Assembly: GCA_049670505.1 (NCBI GenBank)
Contig: JBATTK010000151.1
Span: 1 to 51,826, forward strand
Origin: JBATTK01 sp049670505
GTDB lineage: Bacteria; Bacteroidota; Bacteroidia; Flavobacteriales; Flavobacteriaceae
Direction: 5' to 3'
Length of the DNA stretch: 51,826 nucleotides
In this document: positions 1 to 8,161 of the stretch, one piece after another
Position numbering within the stretch: the stretch's first letter is position 1
Layout of the letters: each line of letters opens with the position of its first letter
Translations under genes and position numbers: made by a program
The notes under the pieces: model-generated
The model's database searches: none
What the model saw: the letters and a program-made list of their open reading frames with translations, nothing else
What the model was told of the DNA's origin: nothing

Positions 1-248
1 GTATAGGGGAAGAGGATGTTGCGGTTCCCAAATATTATTACAAGATCATATCGCGGGGAGAAGGGAATAGTTTAAAAGTAGTAGCTTTTTTAATCCCACA
101 TAAGGAAAGTACCGCCCCCCTACAACAGTTTTTAGTTCCTGTAGATCGTATAGAACAGCTTACAGGGATAGACTTTTTTAAGAATGTACAAACGGATATT
201 GAAAATAGGATAGAAAGTAAGGTCGATTCCAAGGATTGGAAATTCTAG
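1..248 (+). CDS. DNA/RNA non-specific endonuclease, C-terminal fragment
   Basis: The third forward frame is open from the left edge to a TAG at 246-248 and gives about 81 residues, so the 5' part lies outside the window. The fragment has the tail pattern of exported DNA/RNA non-specific (EndoG/NUC1-like) nucleases of Bacteroidota: a VPKYYYKI strand, a VAFLIPH segment, then FLVPVDRIEQLTGIDFF and a closing DWKF. The His-containing catalytic motif would lie upstream and cannot be checked. The stop codon overlaps the rodA stop on the other strand by four bases, so the two genes converge with no spacer. Assignment rests on sequence pattern alone. Confidence 0.75.
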   Translation, partial: IGEEDVAVPKYYYKIISRGEGNSLKVVAFLIPHKESTAPLQQFLVPVDRIEQLTGIDFFKNVQTDIENRIESKVDSKDWKF

Positions 249-1528
249 CCCCATTCGTTCAAACGGTTGGCATCGAGTTTTAAAAAAATAAAGAGTAATA
301 TGGTAAAACCTAGAAGTCCAGACCCCCCATAACTAAAAAAGGGCAATGGAATTCCTATGGTAGGTAGCACTCCGATCACCATTCCTACATTGATAAAATA
401 ATGGATCAGAAGAATGGAAATCACCCCATAACCATACATACGGCTAAAGGCACTCTTTTGGCGTTCCGCCATATAGACCAATCGTAAAAGCAATATGGTA
501 AAAAAGAGTACTACGGTCGCAGTTCCTATAAACCCCCATTCCTCGCCCACGGTACTAAAGATATAGTCCGTGTGTTGTTCCGGTACAAAATCCCCTTTGG
601 TACGTGTTCCTTCCAAAAAGCCTTTTCCAAAGAATCCGCCAGATTCTATGGCTTTTTCGGATTGATAGGTGTTGTACCCTATGGTCTTGCGGATTTCCTC
701 TAATTTTTTTGGATCTTTTTCTAGTCGAAGCCATAAACTGAATCGATCTCTATGGCGTTGCTCAAATACAGAATTGAACACAAAGTTTACGGATAACGAA
801 AAGGCAATGGCAATTATGAAAAAAGAAATCAAGGGTAAAATAGGGACTTTAAAAGTAGCTCTCTTTAATAGCAAAAAAATTGCTATGGACAAGGCCAGTG
901 CAATCCCTACCCAAATGGTCCCGAACATTAATGTGGCTATAAATAGGATAACGACCAAAAAGCCCAATCCCAAATAAATTAAAGGGAGACCTTCCCTGAA
1001 CAAAACAAATAATAAGGCAAAGAAAACCAAAGCACTGCCGGGATCTGGTTGCGGAACAATCAAAAATGCAGGAATCAAAATAATCAGGAGAGCATATAGC
1101 TGATCCTTTCTACGCTTAATATCGGTCTGTATATCACTTAGATATTTGGCCAATGCCAGAGCGGTGGCCAATTTAGCGAATTCAGAGGGTTGTAAATTAA
1201 AGAAACCTAGATCGTACCATGAAGTAGCCCCCGCAATGGTTTTTCCAAAAACAAAAAGACCAAGCAGGAGTGCTATGGAAATAATGTATAAAATACTCGA
1301 AAAACGTTCATAAAAATTAGTCTCTAAAGTAAGAATGACCAAAACGGCAATAATGCTGACCCCAATAAAGAACAACTGTTTTCCGTACAGCTGTCCAAAA
1401 TCAAAAATAGAAGGGTTGCTCTCGGAAAATGTACTGGAGTATATATTTATCCATCCAATACCAACTAAAGCAACATAAACTAAAACAGTAAGCCAGTCAA
1501 CCCGTTTTAAAACGTTTCTACCAGACAT
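245..1528 (-). CDS. rodA: Rod shape-determining protein RodA (SEDS peptidoglycan glycosyltransferase)
   Basis: A 427-residue polytopic membrane protein of the SEDS family (RodA/FtsW/SpoVE). In the elongasome this family polymerises lipid II into glycan strands together with PBP2. The family signature is visible as a run of hydrophobic helices, the LQPSEFAKLA segment after the second third of the N-terminal half, an acidic periplasmic loop with the EQHTDYIFSTVGEEWGF motif, and the C-terminal GIPLPFFSYGGSG motif. The ATG lies inside the 3' end of mrdA (11-bp overlap), which supports translational coupling with its partner PBP2. Length and gene order are normal for Bacteroidota. Confidence 0.96.
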   Translation of the reverse strand: MSGRNVLKRVDWLTVLVYVALVGIGWINIYSSTFSESNPSIFDFGQLYGKQLFFIGVSIIAVLVILTLETNFYERFSSILYIISIALLLGLFVFGKTIAGATSWYDLGFFNLQPSEFAKLATALALAKYLSDIQTDIKRRKDQLYALLIILIPAFLIVPQPDPGSALVFFALLFVLFREGLPLIYLGLGFLVVILFIATLMFGTIWVGIALALSIAIFLLLKRATFKVPILPLISFFIIAIAFSLSVNFVFNSVFEQRHRDRFSLWLRLEKDPKKLEEIRKTIGYNTYQSEKAIESGGFFGKGFLEGTRTKGDFVPEQHTDYIFSTVGEEWGFIGTATVVLFFTILLLRLVYMAERQKSAFSRMYGYGVISILLIHYFINVGMVIGVLPTIGIPLPFFSYGGSGLLGFTILLFIFLKLDANRLNEWG

Positions 1529-3386
1529 ACTCGTTTATCTTGAAAGGTTGCCCACTATGCGGTTTGGCGTATTCATGTTCCAAGGTTTTTTCCAACATCC
1601 GTTGCTCCAGATCTTTGCGGGTTATTTCTCCCTTAATGTATTTTTCGATCAGCAGGGAGGCAATATGTCCTGCATACCTAGACCCATAATACCCATTTTC
1701 TATATAAACCGCAATTGCTATTTTAGGATTGTCCACAGGAGCAAAGGCTACAAAAACGGAATGATCGGTAAGTTGTGTGCGCACTCCGTCAATTTTTGTA
1801 TAATTTTCAACCGTACCCGTTTTCCCGGCAATATCAATTCCTTCTATCTGTACCCACCTTGCAGTTCCTTTGTTATATACATCCGCCATTCCCTGGACAA
1901 CGGGCTCAAAATGTTTTTTGTCTATGGTCGTATGCTTTGGCTTTGTAAATTCAGGAATACTAATATCCTCACCGCCAATTTTCCTAATAATATGAGGAGT
2001 GAAGTAATGACCCCTATTGGCTATGGCCGCGGTCATATTTGCCAATTGAATGGGAGTTGCCGCTACTTCTCCTTGACCTATGGAATTGGAAATGATATAG
2101 GAAGGTGCCCAACGATTGTCTCCATAAACCTTATCATAATATGTCTTAGCGGGGATTCTACCACGTCTTCCCGTTGGCAAATCATAACCCAGATAATTTC
2201 CTAACCCAAAGCTTTTGATGTGTTTTTCCCATACGTCCATACCCTCATCGGTAGAAGGGAATTTTTCATATATTTTCCGAAAGGTTCCGGCGAAATAGGC
2301 ATTACATGAATTATATATTCCGGAATTTAAATTTCGGACTCCGCCACCACAATGACATCCCCGTTTCTTTTTGCCCACATAAAAGCCATTATAGCACCTG
2401 ATAGTAGTTTCCGGTCTTATGACTCCCTCTTGCAGTGCCACCAATGCGTTCATGGTCTTGAAAGGAGATCCTGGCGAAGGTTCTGCCAATATGGAGCGAT
2501 CCCAGGTGGGTTTGGCTATGGTGTCATAATAAAGCTTTGTATAGTTTTTAGACCGTTCTCTTCCTACTAAAAGCGATGGGTCGTAGGTGGGACCGGAAAT
2601 CAATGCCAGAATTTCTCCCGAACCGGGTTCGATCGCAACGATTCCACCCCTTTTACCATGCATCAATCTTTCCCCATATTCCTGAAGGACTTTGTCCAAT
2701 GTAACCTGTATTTCTTTTCCCTGATCTGGTAGCGTGTCCAATATGCCATTTTTATAAGGACCAATATCCCTGTTAAAACGGTCTTTTTGAATATATTGCA
2801 CTCCTTTTCTACCTCTTAGGACTTCTTCGTACTGCTTTTCTATTCCTGTTCTTCCCGTAAGTTCACCGGCAACGTAATAAGGGTTTTTTTCTAGATCGCG
2901 TTCGTTTACTTCACTAATGTATCCCAACACATTGGCGCCGCTATTCGTTGCATAGTAGCGCAAAGATCTCTTTTGTATATAGAAACCTTCATATTTCCTC
3001 ATCTTTTCCTGTAGCCTGGCATAATCTTCCTTGGACAATTGGGGCACTAGAACAGAAGGTAGCCTAGGGGAATATATTCTCGCCTTGTTCAATGTTGCAA
3101 TAAACTTTTCCTTGTTTATTCCCAAAAGGCCACAAAATTCCAAGGTATCCAAGGGTTTTACCTCTCTTGGAATTACCATTACATCATAGGCAGGTTGGTT
3201 GGCCACTAAAAGCTTTCCATTTCTATCGTAGATATAACCTCTTTCCGGATAATCATATATGGCTTTTATTGCGGTATCCTCCAAAACCTGATCGGGAGAA
3301 AAACTGAATATCTGCAAATAAGACAATCTGCCGATAAAAGTAATTCCAACGATAACGATAATAGACGATAAAAGGATCTTCTTCAT
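1518..3386 (-). CDS. mrdA: Penicillin-binding protein 2 (elongation-specific transpeptidase)
   Basis: A 622-residue class B PBP that cross-links peptidoglycan during side-wall growth. It has one N-terminal membrane helix (residues 4-24), a dimerisation/pedestal region containing YPERGYIYDRNGK near residue 46, and a transpeptidase domain with all three active-site motifs: SPFK at 307-310 (SxxK), SCN at 360-362 (SxN) and KTGT at 522-525. A Cys-His-Cys stretch (CHC, 344-346) precedes the SxN motif; a metal site there is possible but unproven. The start overlaps the mreD stop by four bases and the end overlaps the rodA start, so the genes are tightly coupled. Confidence 0.96.
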   Translation of the reverse strand: MKKILLSSIIVIVGITFIGRLSYLQIFSFSPDQVLEDTAIKAIYDYPERGYIYDRNGKLLVANQPAYDVMVIPREVKPLDTLEFCGLLGINKEKFIATLNKARIYSPRLPSVLVPQLSKEDYARLQEKMRKYEGFYIQKRSLRYYATNSGANVLGYISEVNERDLEKNPYYVAGELTGRTGIEKQYEEVLRGRKGVQYIQKDRFNRDIGPYKNGILDTLPDQGKEIQVTLDKVLQEYGERLMHGKRGGIVAIEPGSGEILALISGPTYDPSLLVGRERSKNYTKLYYDTIAKPTWDRSILAEPSPGSPFKTMNALVALQEGVIRPETTIRCYNGFYVGKKKRGCHCGGGVRNLNSGIYNSCNAYFAGTFRKIYEKFPSTDEGMDVWEKHIKSFGLGNYLGYDLPTGRRGRIPAKTYYDKVYGDNRWAPSYIISNSIGQGEVAATPIQLANMTAAIANRGHYFTPHIIRKIGGEDISIPEFTKPKHTTIDKKHFEPVVQGMADVYNKGTARWVQIEGIDIAGKTGTVENYTKIDGVRTQLTDHSVFVAFAPVDNPKIAIAVYIENGYYGSRYAGHIASLLIEKYIKGEITRKDLEQRMLEKTLEHEYAKPHSGQPFKINEYVW

Positions 3387-3892
3387 TCTTTGTTAATACT
3401 GAAAAGTGAACCGAATAATAGACATAATACCAAGGTAGCCCCACCTATGGATAAAACTTTTTTCAAAATTAACAGCAAATTTGATAAACTGAAAATTTCA
3501 AGGGAAAAGAAAATAAGATGATGCGTCAATATTAATAACGCTAAAAACGTGATTTGTTGTGCCTTGGTAGTACTAGATAATTTAAAACTTTGGAATTCAT
3601 AATTTACACCAAAACAAAATCGCATTATGATGGGTCTTAAATATGCAATCGTAACGGTTGAAGCCGCATGTAATGCCATGGTATCGGAAAAGAGATCCAA
3701 GGTTAACCCCAACAAAAAGCTTACCCCTAAAAATACGGCCCTGTTTTCTTTTATGGGATACCAATACAGAAATAAGATATAGACCATTGGATTTATAAAA
3801 CCAAAAAAATTAAGCTTGTTAAAAACAAGTACTTGTACCAGGACAAGCAGCATAAATCGGATGATATTTATAAAATAATAATTATTGGTCAT
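3383..3892 (-). CDS. mreD: Rod shape-determining protein MreD
   Basis: A 169-residue, very hydrophobic protein with about five predicted membrane helices. Similarity within the MreD family is weak, as usual, so the call rests on size, topology, the LGLTLDLFSDTMALHAAS segment typical of Bacteroidota MreD, and its position between mreC and mrdA. MreD is an inner-membrane scaffold of the elongasome that partners MreC. The start overlaps the mreC 3' end by 11 bp, and the stop overlaps the mrdA start as ATGA. Confidence 0.93.
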   Translation of the reverse strand: MTNNYYFINIIRFMLLVLVQVLVFNKLNFFGFINPMVYILFLYWYPIKENRAVFLGVSFLLGLTLDLFSDTMALHAASTVTIAYLRPIIMRFCFGVNYEFQSFKLSSTTKAQQITFLALLILTHHLIFFSLEIFSLSNLLLILKKVLSIGGATLVLCLLFGSLFSINKE

Positions 3893-4700
3893 TGTCCGTT
3901 TTCAATTGCAATTGCTGTATCTCGGGTCTATTGATATTATTGATCAGATATACATTTTTAATATTGGTCATATCATTGAACAGTTGAACTTGAATATCGT
4001 AAAAACTTTTGGAGGTGTTCAAATCAAATTTTTGTATAGTGCCAATAGGTATGTTTTCCGGGAAAATACTACTGCTGCCACCAGTTACAATGGTATCTCC
4101 TACATACAGTGAAACCAACCTAGGAATATCCTGTAGTTGAACTATGTTATATTGTTCCGTATTCCAGACCAAGGAACCAAAGTGATCGGAATTTTTAATT
4201 TTGGCATTAATGTTGGATTTGGTGTTCAGGATGCTTTGGACCGTTGCGTAATTTCCCGAGGTATTCTCCACTATTCCTAAAATTCCCTTAGCAGTTATAA
4301 CGCCCATATCCTGTGCTATGCCCTGTTTACTCCCTTTGTTTATAGTAATGTAATTTTGTGGGTTGGCATAGCTATTCTTTATGACCTGTGCCGACAAGAT
4401 TGTATAATTAATATTTGAGGTGTCCAATGCTATGGAATCCAATGGTTCCAGATTGAACAAAAGTTTCCTTAACTGCCGGTTTTCCTCTAACAGTCTCTGA
4501 TTCACTTCGCCTAGATTAAAATAGGAGGATATACCGCTGGAGGTTTCATAGATACTTCCGATAATCCAATTGGAGGAGTTGAAGAATTTAGAACGGTGAT
4601 AAGAATGGGACTGAACCGTAAAGGCCAATGAAATAATCAACAATAAGAAATAAAGCAATGAAGTTTTATATCTTATGATAAAGTTGATAATCTGTCGCAT
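3882..4700 (-). CDS. mreC: Rod shape-determining protein MreC
   Basis: A 272-residue bitopic protein: a short cytoplasmic N-terminus, one membrane helix at about 13-29, a coiled-coil segment at about 62-85 (VNQRLLEENRQLRKLL region), and a beta-rich periplasmic domain with NKGSKQGIAQDMGVI and the TGG(S)S..FPENIPIG motif near 205-225. MreC organises PBP2 and RodA in the periplasm. About 82 bp separate it from mreB, the largest gap in this operon. Translation into mreD is overlapped. Confidence 0.94.
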   Translation of the reverse strand: MRQIINFIIRYKTSLLYFLLLIISLAFTVQSHSYHRSKFFNSSNWIIGSIYETSSGISSYFNLGEVNQRLLEENRQLRKLLFNLEPLDSIALDTSNINYTILSAQVIKNSYANPQNYITINKGSKQGIAQDMGVITAKGILGIVENTSGNYATVQSILNTKSNINAKIKNSDHFGSLVWNTEQYNIVQLQDIPRLVSLYVGDTIVTGGSSSIFPENIPIGTIQKFDLNTSKSFYDIQVQLFNDMTNIKNVYLINNINRPEIQQLQLKTDNDQ

Positions 4701-4782
4701 TCACTTTTTTATTTGGGTAGTATACTTTTTTGGTACGCTCCAAAGGGAAGCGAGGTACATTTATCCATATAGTTCCCGGAAT

Positions 4783-5811
4783 TTACTTTATGAGTATACT
4801 TTTGTAACGTTCCAAATTTTTCAATGCAATTCCGGTTCCCCTCACTACAGCGCGTAAAGGGTCTTCGGCTATGTAAACGGGCAGGTCCGTTTTTTGTGAC
4901 AAACGCCTATCGAGTCCCCTTAACATGGATCCTCCTCCCGCTAAATAAATACCGGTATTATAGATATCCGCTGCCAATTCCGGGGGGGTTTGCGATAAGG
5001 TTTCCATAACCGCGTCCTCTACCCTTAGAATAGATTTATCCAATGCTTTGGCAATTTCCCTATATGAGATCTGTACCTGTTTGGGTTTTCCGGTCAATAG
5101 GTCGCGTCCCTGAACAGATTTTTCATCAGGAGGTGTTTGAAGGTCTTCCGTAGCGGATCCGATTTCTATTTTTATATTCTCGGCGGTACTTTCCCCTACG
5201 TATAGGTTATGTTGGGTACGCATATAATAAATGATGTCATTTGTAAACACATCACCTGCAATTTTAACGGACTTGTCACAAACAATACCACCCAATGCTA
5301 TTACCGCAATTTCTGTGGTACCTCCTCCTATATCTACGATCATATTTCCTTTAGGCTGCATAATGTCCAAACCTATACCTATTGCGGCGGCCATGGGTTC
5401 ATGGATCAAATAAACTTCTTTCCCATTAACACGTTCGGCAGACTCCTTTACCGCTCGCATTTCTACCTCGGTAATACCCGATGGAATACAGATGACCATA
5501 CGCAAAGCGGGCGGGAACCATTTTTTCTTAAGGGCGGGAATGTTCTTAATGAACATATTGATCATCTTCTCGGATGCATCAAAATCCGCTATTACACCAT
5601 CTTTTAGTGGTCTAATGGTTTTGATATTTTCATGGGTTTTTCCTTGCATCATGTTGGCCTCTTTGCCGACGGCGATAATCTTGCCGGAAATTCTATCCCT
5701 GGCAACAATGGAGGGGCTATCTACAACAACCTTATCCATGTGTATGATGAGGGTATTCGCTGTACCTAAATCGATAGCTATTTCCTCGGTTAAGAAATCA
5801 AAAAATCCCAT
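4783..5811 (-). CDS. mreB: Rod shape-determining protein MreB (bacterial actin)
   Basis: A 342-residue actin-fold ATPase that forms membrane-bound filaments and guides side-wall synthesis. Visible nucleotide-binding elements are DLGTANTLI near the N-terminus (phosphate 1), DIGGGTTEIAVIALGG in the middle (phosphate 2) and YLAGGGSMLRGLD near the C-terminus (adenosine motif). The N-terminal MGFFDFLTEEIAIDLG is typical of the family; the FF..L stretch is the usual membrane-touching end. It is the first gene of the mre-mrd-rod operon and follows purH after 55 bp, with a TAnnTTTG-type box in that gap. Confidence 0.97.
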   Translation of the reverse strand: MGFFDFLTEEIAIDLGTANTLIIHMDKVVVDSPSIVARDRISGKIIAVGKEANMMQGKTHENIKTIRPLKDGVIADFDASEKMINMFIKNIPALKKKWFPPALRMVICIPSGITEVEMRAVKESAERVNGKEVYLIHEPMAAAIGIGLDIMQPKGNMIVDIGGGTTEIAVIALGGIVCDKSVKIAGDVFTNDIIYYMRTQHNLYVGESTAENIKIEIGSATEDLQTPPDEKSVQGRDLLTGKPKQVQISYREIAKALDKSILRVEDAVMETLSQTPPELAADIYNTGIYLAGGGSMLRGLDRRLSQKTDLPVYIAEDPLRAVVRGTGIALKNLERYKSILIK

Positions 5812-5852
5812 TATAATTAGTTTGGTTTCAGATTAAAAGTAAGTTTTACCGA

Positions 5853-5860
5853 CAAAAGTA
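5853..5860 (-). promoter_or_regulatory. Putative -7 promoter box of the mre operon
   Basis: On the minus strand the bases read TACTTTTG, a full match to the Bacteroidota/flavobacterial -7 consensus TAnnTTTG, 41 bp before the mreB ATG and just downstream of the purH stop. No clear TTG was found at the usual -33 distance, so the call depends on the -7 box and its place. Confidence 0.45.
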
Positions 5861-5866
5861 GCAAAA

Positions 5867-7396
5867 TTAATGCTTAAAATGACGTGTGCCCGTCATTACC
5901 ATAGAAATTCCATTTTCATTACAATAATCGATACTCAATTGATCTTTTATGGAACCTCCGGGTTGTATAACACTTCCAATACCACTTTTATGTGCAATTT
6001 CCACGCAATCTGGAAAGGGAAAAAAAGCATCACTGGCCATAACGGCATCATTTAGGTCGAACTTAAAGGATTGTGCCTTGTGGATAGCTTGGTTGAGTGC
6101 ATCCACCCTAGAGGTTTGTCCGGTGCCACTGGCACAGAGTTGCTTGTTTTTGGCTAAAACTATGGTATTGCTTTTGGTGTGCTTACAAAGTTTAGAAGCA
6201 AAAATAAGGTCTTCCAATTCTTGGTCGGACGGTTTTTTAACCGTGGCATATGTTAGATCTGTAACGGCGTCGGTTTTTAGATCCCTATCCTGTACCAACG
6301 CCCCATTTAAACAGGTACGTATTATAGTTGCCGGTAGATCGACCTCGTTTTGTATCAGGATAATCCTATTCTTTTTCCCCTTAAGAATTTCCAATGCCCT
6401 GTCCGAATAGCTCGGTGCTATGACCACTTCACAGAATAATTTGTGGATTTCTTCGGAAGTAGGTTCGTCAATTTCCGTATTACTGATCAATATTCCTCCA
6501 AATGCGGAAACGGGGTCTCCCGCCAAGGCATCTATATATGCTTGATGAATGGTGTCTCTTTGGGCAAGTCCGCATGCATTATTATGCTTTAGGATGGCAA
6601 AAGTGGGGGCGTCATTTTTAAACTCGTTCATTAGATTTACGGCGGCATCAACATCCAACAAATTGTTATAGGATAGTTCTTTACCGTGAAGTTTGGAGAA
6701 CATGGCGTCAAAATCACCGAAGAAAAACCCTTTTTGATGCGGATTCTCCCCATATCGCAAGACCTGTCCTTTGGTCTCACTAATTTTTAACACGGCCGCT
6801 TCGTGCTGATTAAAATAATTAAAAATGGCCGTGTCATAATGGGAGGATATATTAAAGGCCTTGGTGGCAAAACGCTTTCGATGCTCCAAGGTAGTACTTC
6901 CGTTCCCTGCCGTAATCAAACCCAAAAAATCGTTATAGTCCTCCATGGAGGAAACACAGAGCACATCCTTGAAGTTTTTAGCCGCTGCCCGGATCAGGGA
7001 AATGCCACCGATATCTATTTTTTCTATGATATCTTGTTCGGATGCTCCCATGGCAACGGTCTTCTCAAAAGGATATAGGTCCACAATGATGATATCCAAT
7101 TGCGGAATATCAAATTCTTCCAATTGTGCCACATCGTTTTCATTATCCTGCCTATTCAAAATTCCGCCAAATACCTTGGGATGCAAAGTTTTTACCCTAC
7201 CGCCGAGTATGGACGGATAACTGGTGACTTCCTCTACGGGAACCACATCAACACCTAGTTCTTTAATGAATTTTTCTGTACCGCCAGTGGAATATATGGT
7301 AATCCCCAATTCGTGGAATTTTTTTATTATCGGTTCAAGACCCTCCTTATGAAATACCGATATTAATGCGGAAGTGGCTTTTTTTGTAGTACTCAT
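5867..7396 (-). CDS. purH: Bifunctional AICAR transformylase / IMP cyclohydrolase PurH
   Basis: A 509-residue enzyme of the last two steps of de novo IMP synthesis: formyl transfer from 10-formyl-THF to AICAR, then ring closure. The MGS-like cyclohydrolase domain covers about 1-145, with STGGT at 36-40, GGRVKTLHPK at 65-74 and DLYPF at 106-110. The transformylase domain follows, with RYGENPHQ at 214-221, the catalytic-type KHNN at 270-273, and SDAFFPFPD near the C-terminus. The protein ends MTGTRHFKH as usual for the family. A perfect TAnnTTTG box lies about 100 bp upstream. The purH-mreB neighbourhood is common in Bacteroidota. Confidence 0.97.
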   Translation of the reverse strand: MSTTKKATSALISVFHKEGLEPIIKKFHELGITIYSTGGTEKFIKELGVDVVPVEEVTSYPSILGGRVKTLHPKVFGGILNRQDNENDVAQLEEFDIPQLDIIIVDLYPFEKTVAMGASEQDIIEKIDIGGISLIRAAAKNFKDVLCVSSMEDYNDFLGLITAGNGSTTLEHRKRFATKAFNISSHYDTAIFNYFNQHEAAVLKISETKGQVLRYGENPHQKGFFFGDFDAMFSKLHGKELSYNNLLDVDAAVNLMNEFKNDAPTFAILKHNNACGLAQRDTIHQAYIDALAGDPVSAFGGILISNTEIDEPTSEEIHKLFCEVVIAPSYSDRALEILKGKKNRIILIQNEVDLPATIIRTCLNGALVQDRDLKTDAVTDLTYATVKKPSDQELEDLIFASKLCKHTKSNTIVLAKNKQLCASGTGQTSRVDALNQAIHKAQSFKFDLNDAVMASDAFFPFPDCVEIAHKSGIGSVIQPGGSIKDQLSIDYCNENGISMVMTGTRHFKH

Positions 7397-7496
7397 TGTA
7401 GTGTGCTTAGCGTTATGGATTTAGATGCTTATACGTTCCTTATAAAGCCGGACATGGTTTAAGATGGCGTCTTAAAAAGAGCGATAGGCAATCGCA

Positions 7497-7504
7497 CAAA
7501 TGTA
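7497..7504 (-). promoter_or_regulatory. Putative -7 promoter box of purH
   Basis: The minus strand reads TACATTTG, a perfect TAnnTTTG match. It would give a 5' leader of about 90-95 nt before the purH ATG at 7396. A T-rich tract lies upstream but no definite TTG at -33. Confidence 0.45.
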
Positions 7505-7556
7505 ATTTTTTTGAACTTAAAAAAAAGGAGGGGTTATTAACAAAATCACGAAAGTT

Positions 7557-8009
7557 TTAAAGAATTTCGGCCACTTTTTGGTTTACGAATTCTAAAAAGC
7601 GCTCATCTTCGGAAGTAAAGGGATCAGGAGTGTTGGAATCAATATCGATTTGCCCCACGTTTTTTCCATGTACAAAAAGCGGTACTACAATTTCTGCCTT
7701 TACCGTAATACTGCAAGCTATATAGTTGTCCTGGGCCTTTACATCGGGCACCACGAAATTCTCATTGGAAACGGCTACCTGTCCACAAATACCCTTGCCA
7801 AAAGGAATAATAGTATGATCGGTGGGCTCACCGGAGTAAGGACCCAACTTTAGTTCCTCCTTATCCCCATTTTTAAAATAGAAACCTACCCAATCATAAT
7901 GGGGAACGGTATCCCTTAAAAGTTCACATATTTGTTGTAGGCGGAGATCAGAGGTAATACCATGATCATTGAGGATAGTAGAAACTTTTGGTTCCAGGTC
8001 TTTAAGCAT
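7557..8009 (-). CDS. GAF-domain protein, free-methionine-(R)-sulfoxide-reductase-like
   Basis: A 150-residue single GAF domain close to the YebR/fRMsr family, which reduces free methionine-R-sulfoxide. The family core is present: IPFGKGICGQVA at 68-79, IACSITVKAEIVVPL at 97-111 and GQIDIDSNTPDPFT at 119-132. Of the three family cysteines, two remain (Cys75 and Cys99, at the family's 24-residue spacing) while the first is replaced by His65, so the disulfide relay may differ. The frame is open upstream to 8084, but the ATG at 8009 gives the normal family N-terminus and lies just after a TATCTTTA box; the longer form would add 25 untypical residues. Confidence 0.85.
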   Translation of the reverse strand: MLKDLEPKVSTILNDHGITSDLRLQQICELLRDTVPHYDWVGFYFKNGDKEELKLGPYSGEPTDHTIIPFGKGICGQVAVSNENFVVPDVKAQDNYIACSITVKAEIVVPLFVHGKNVGQIDIDSNTPDPFTSEDERFLEFVNQKVAEIL

Positions 8010-8022
8010 AGGACATTTTTTG

Positions 8023-8030
8023 TAAAGATA
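8023..8030 (-). promoter_or_regulatory. Possible -7 box before the GAF-domain gene
   Basis: The minus strand reads TATCTTTA, seven of eight positions of TAnnTTTG, 13 bp before the preferred ATG at 8009. If used, the leader would be only a few bases long. This also argues against the start at 8084, which lies upstream of the box. Confidence 0.35.
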
Positions 8031-8161
8031 TTTAAAAGTCCATTTTAAGTCGATATTTTCGCGAGAAATTACAATGTGGGTCAACTACACTTCCGAGCAT
8101 GGGAATACTGCCACACTTTGGGGAAACTATTGTAATCTTAACCCATTGTGCATTTTGGATG

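Noticed and set aside
1548..2204. Open frame of 218 codons on the plus strand inside mrdA
   Set aside because: Lies opposite the PBP2 transpeptidase domain, whose SxxK, SxN and KTG motifs prove the minus frame; the plus product shows no family pattern.
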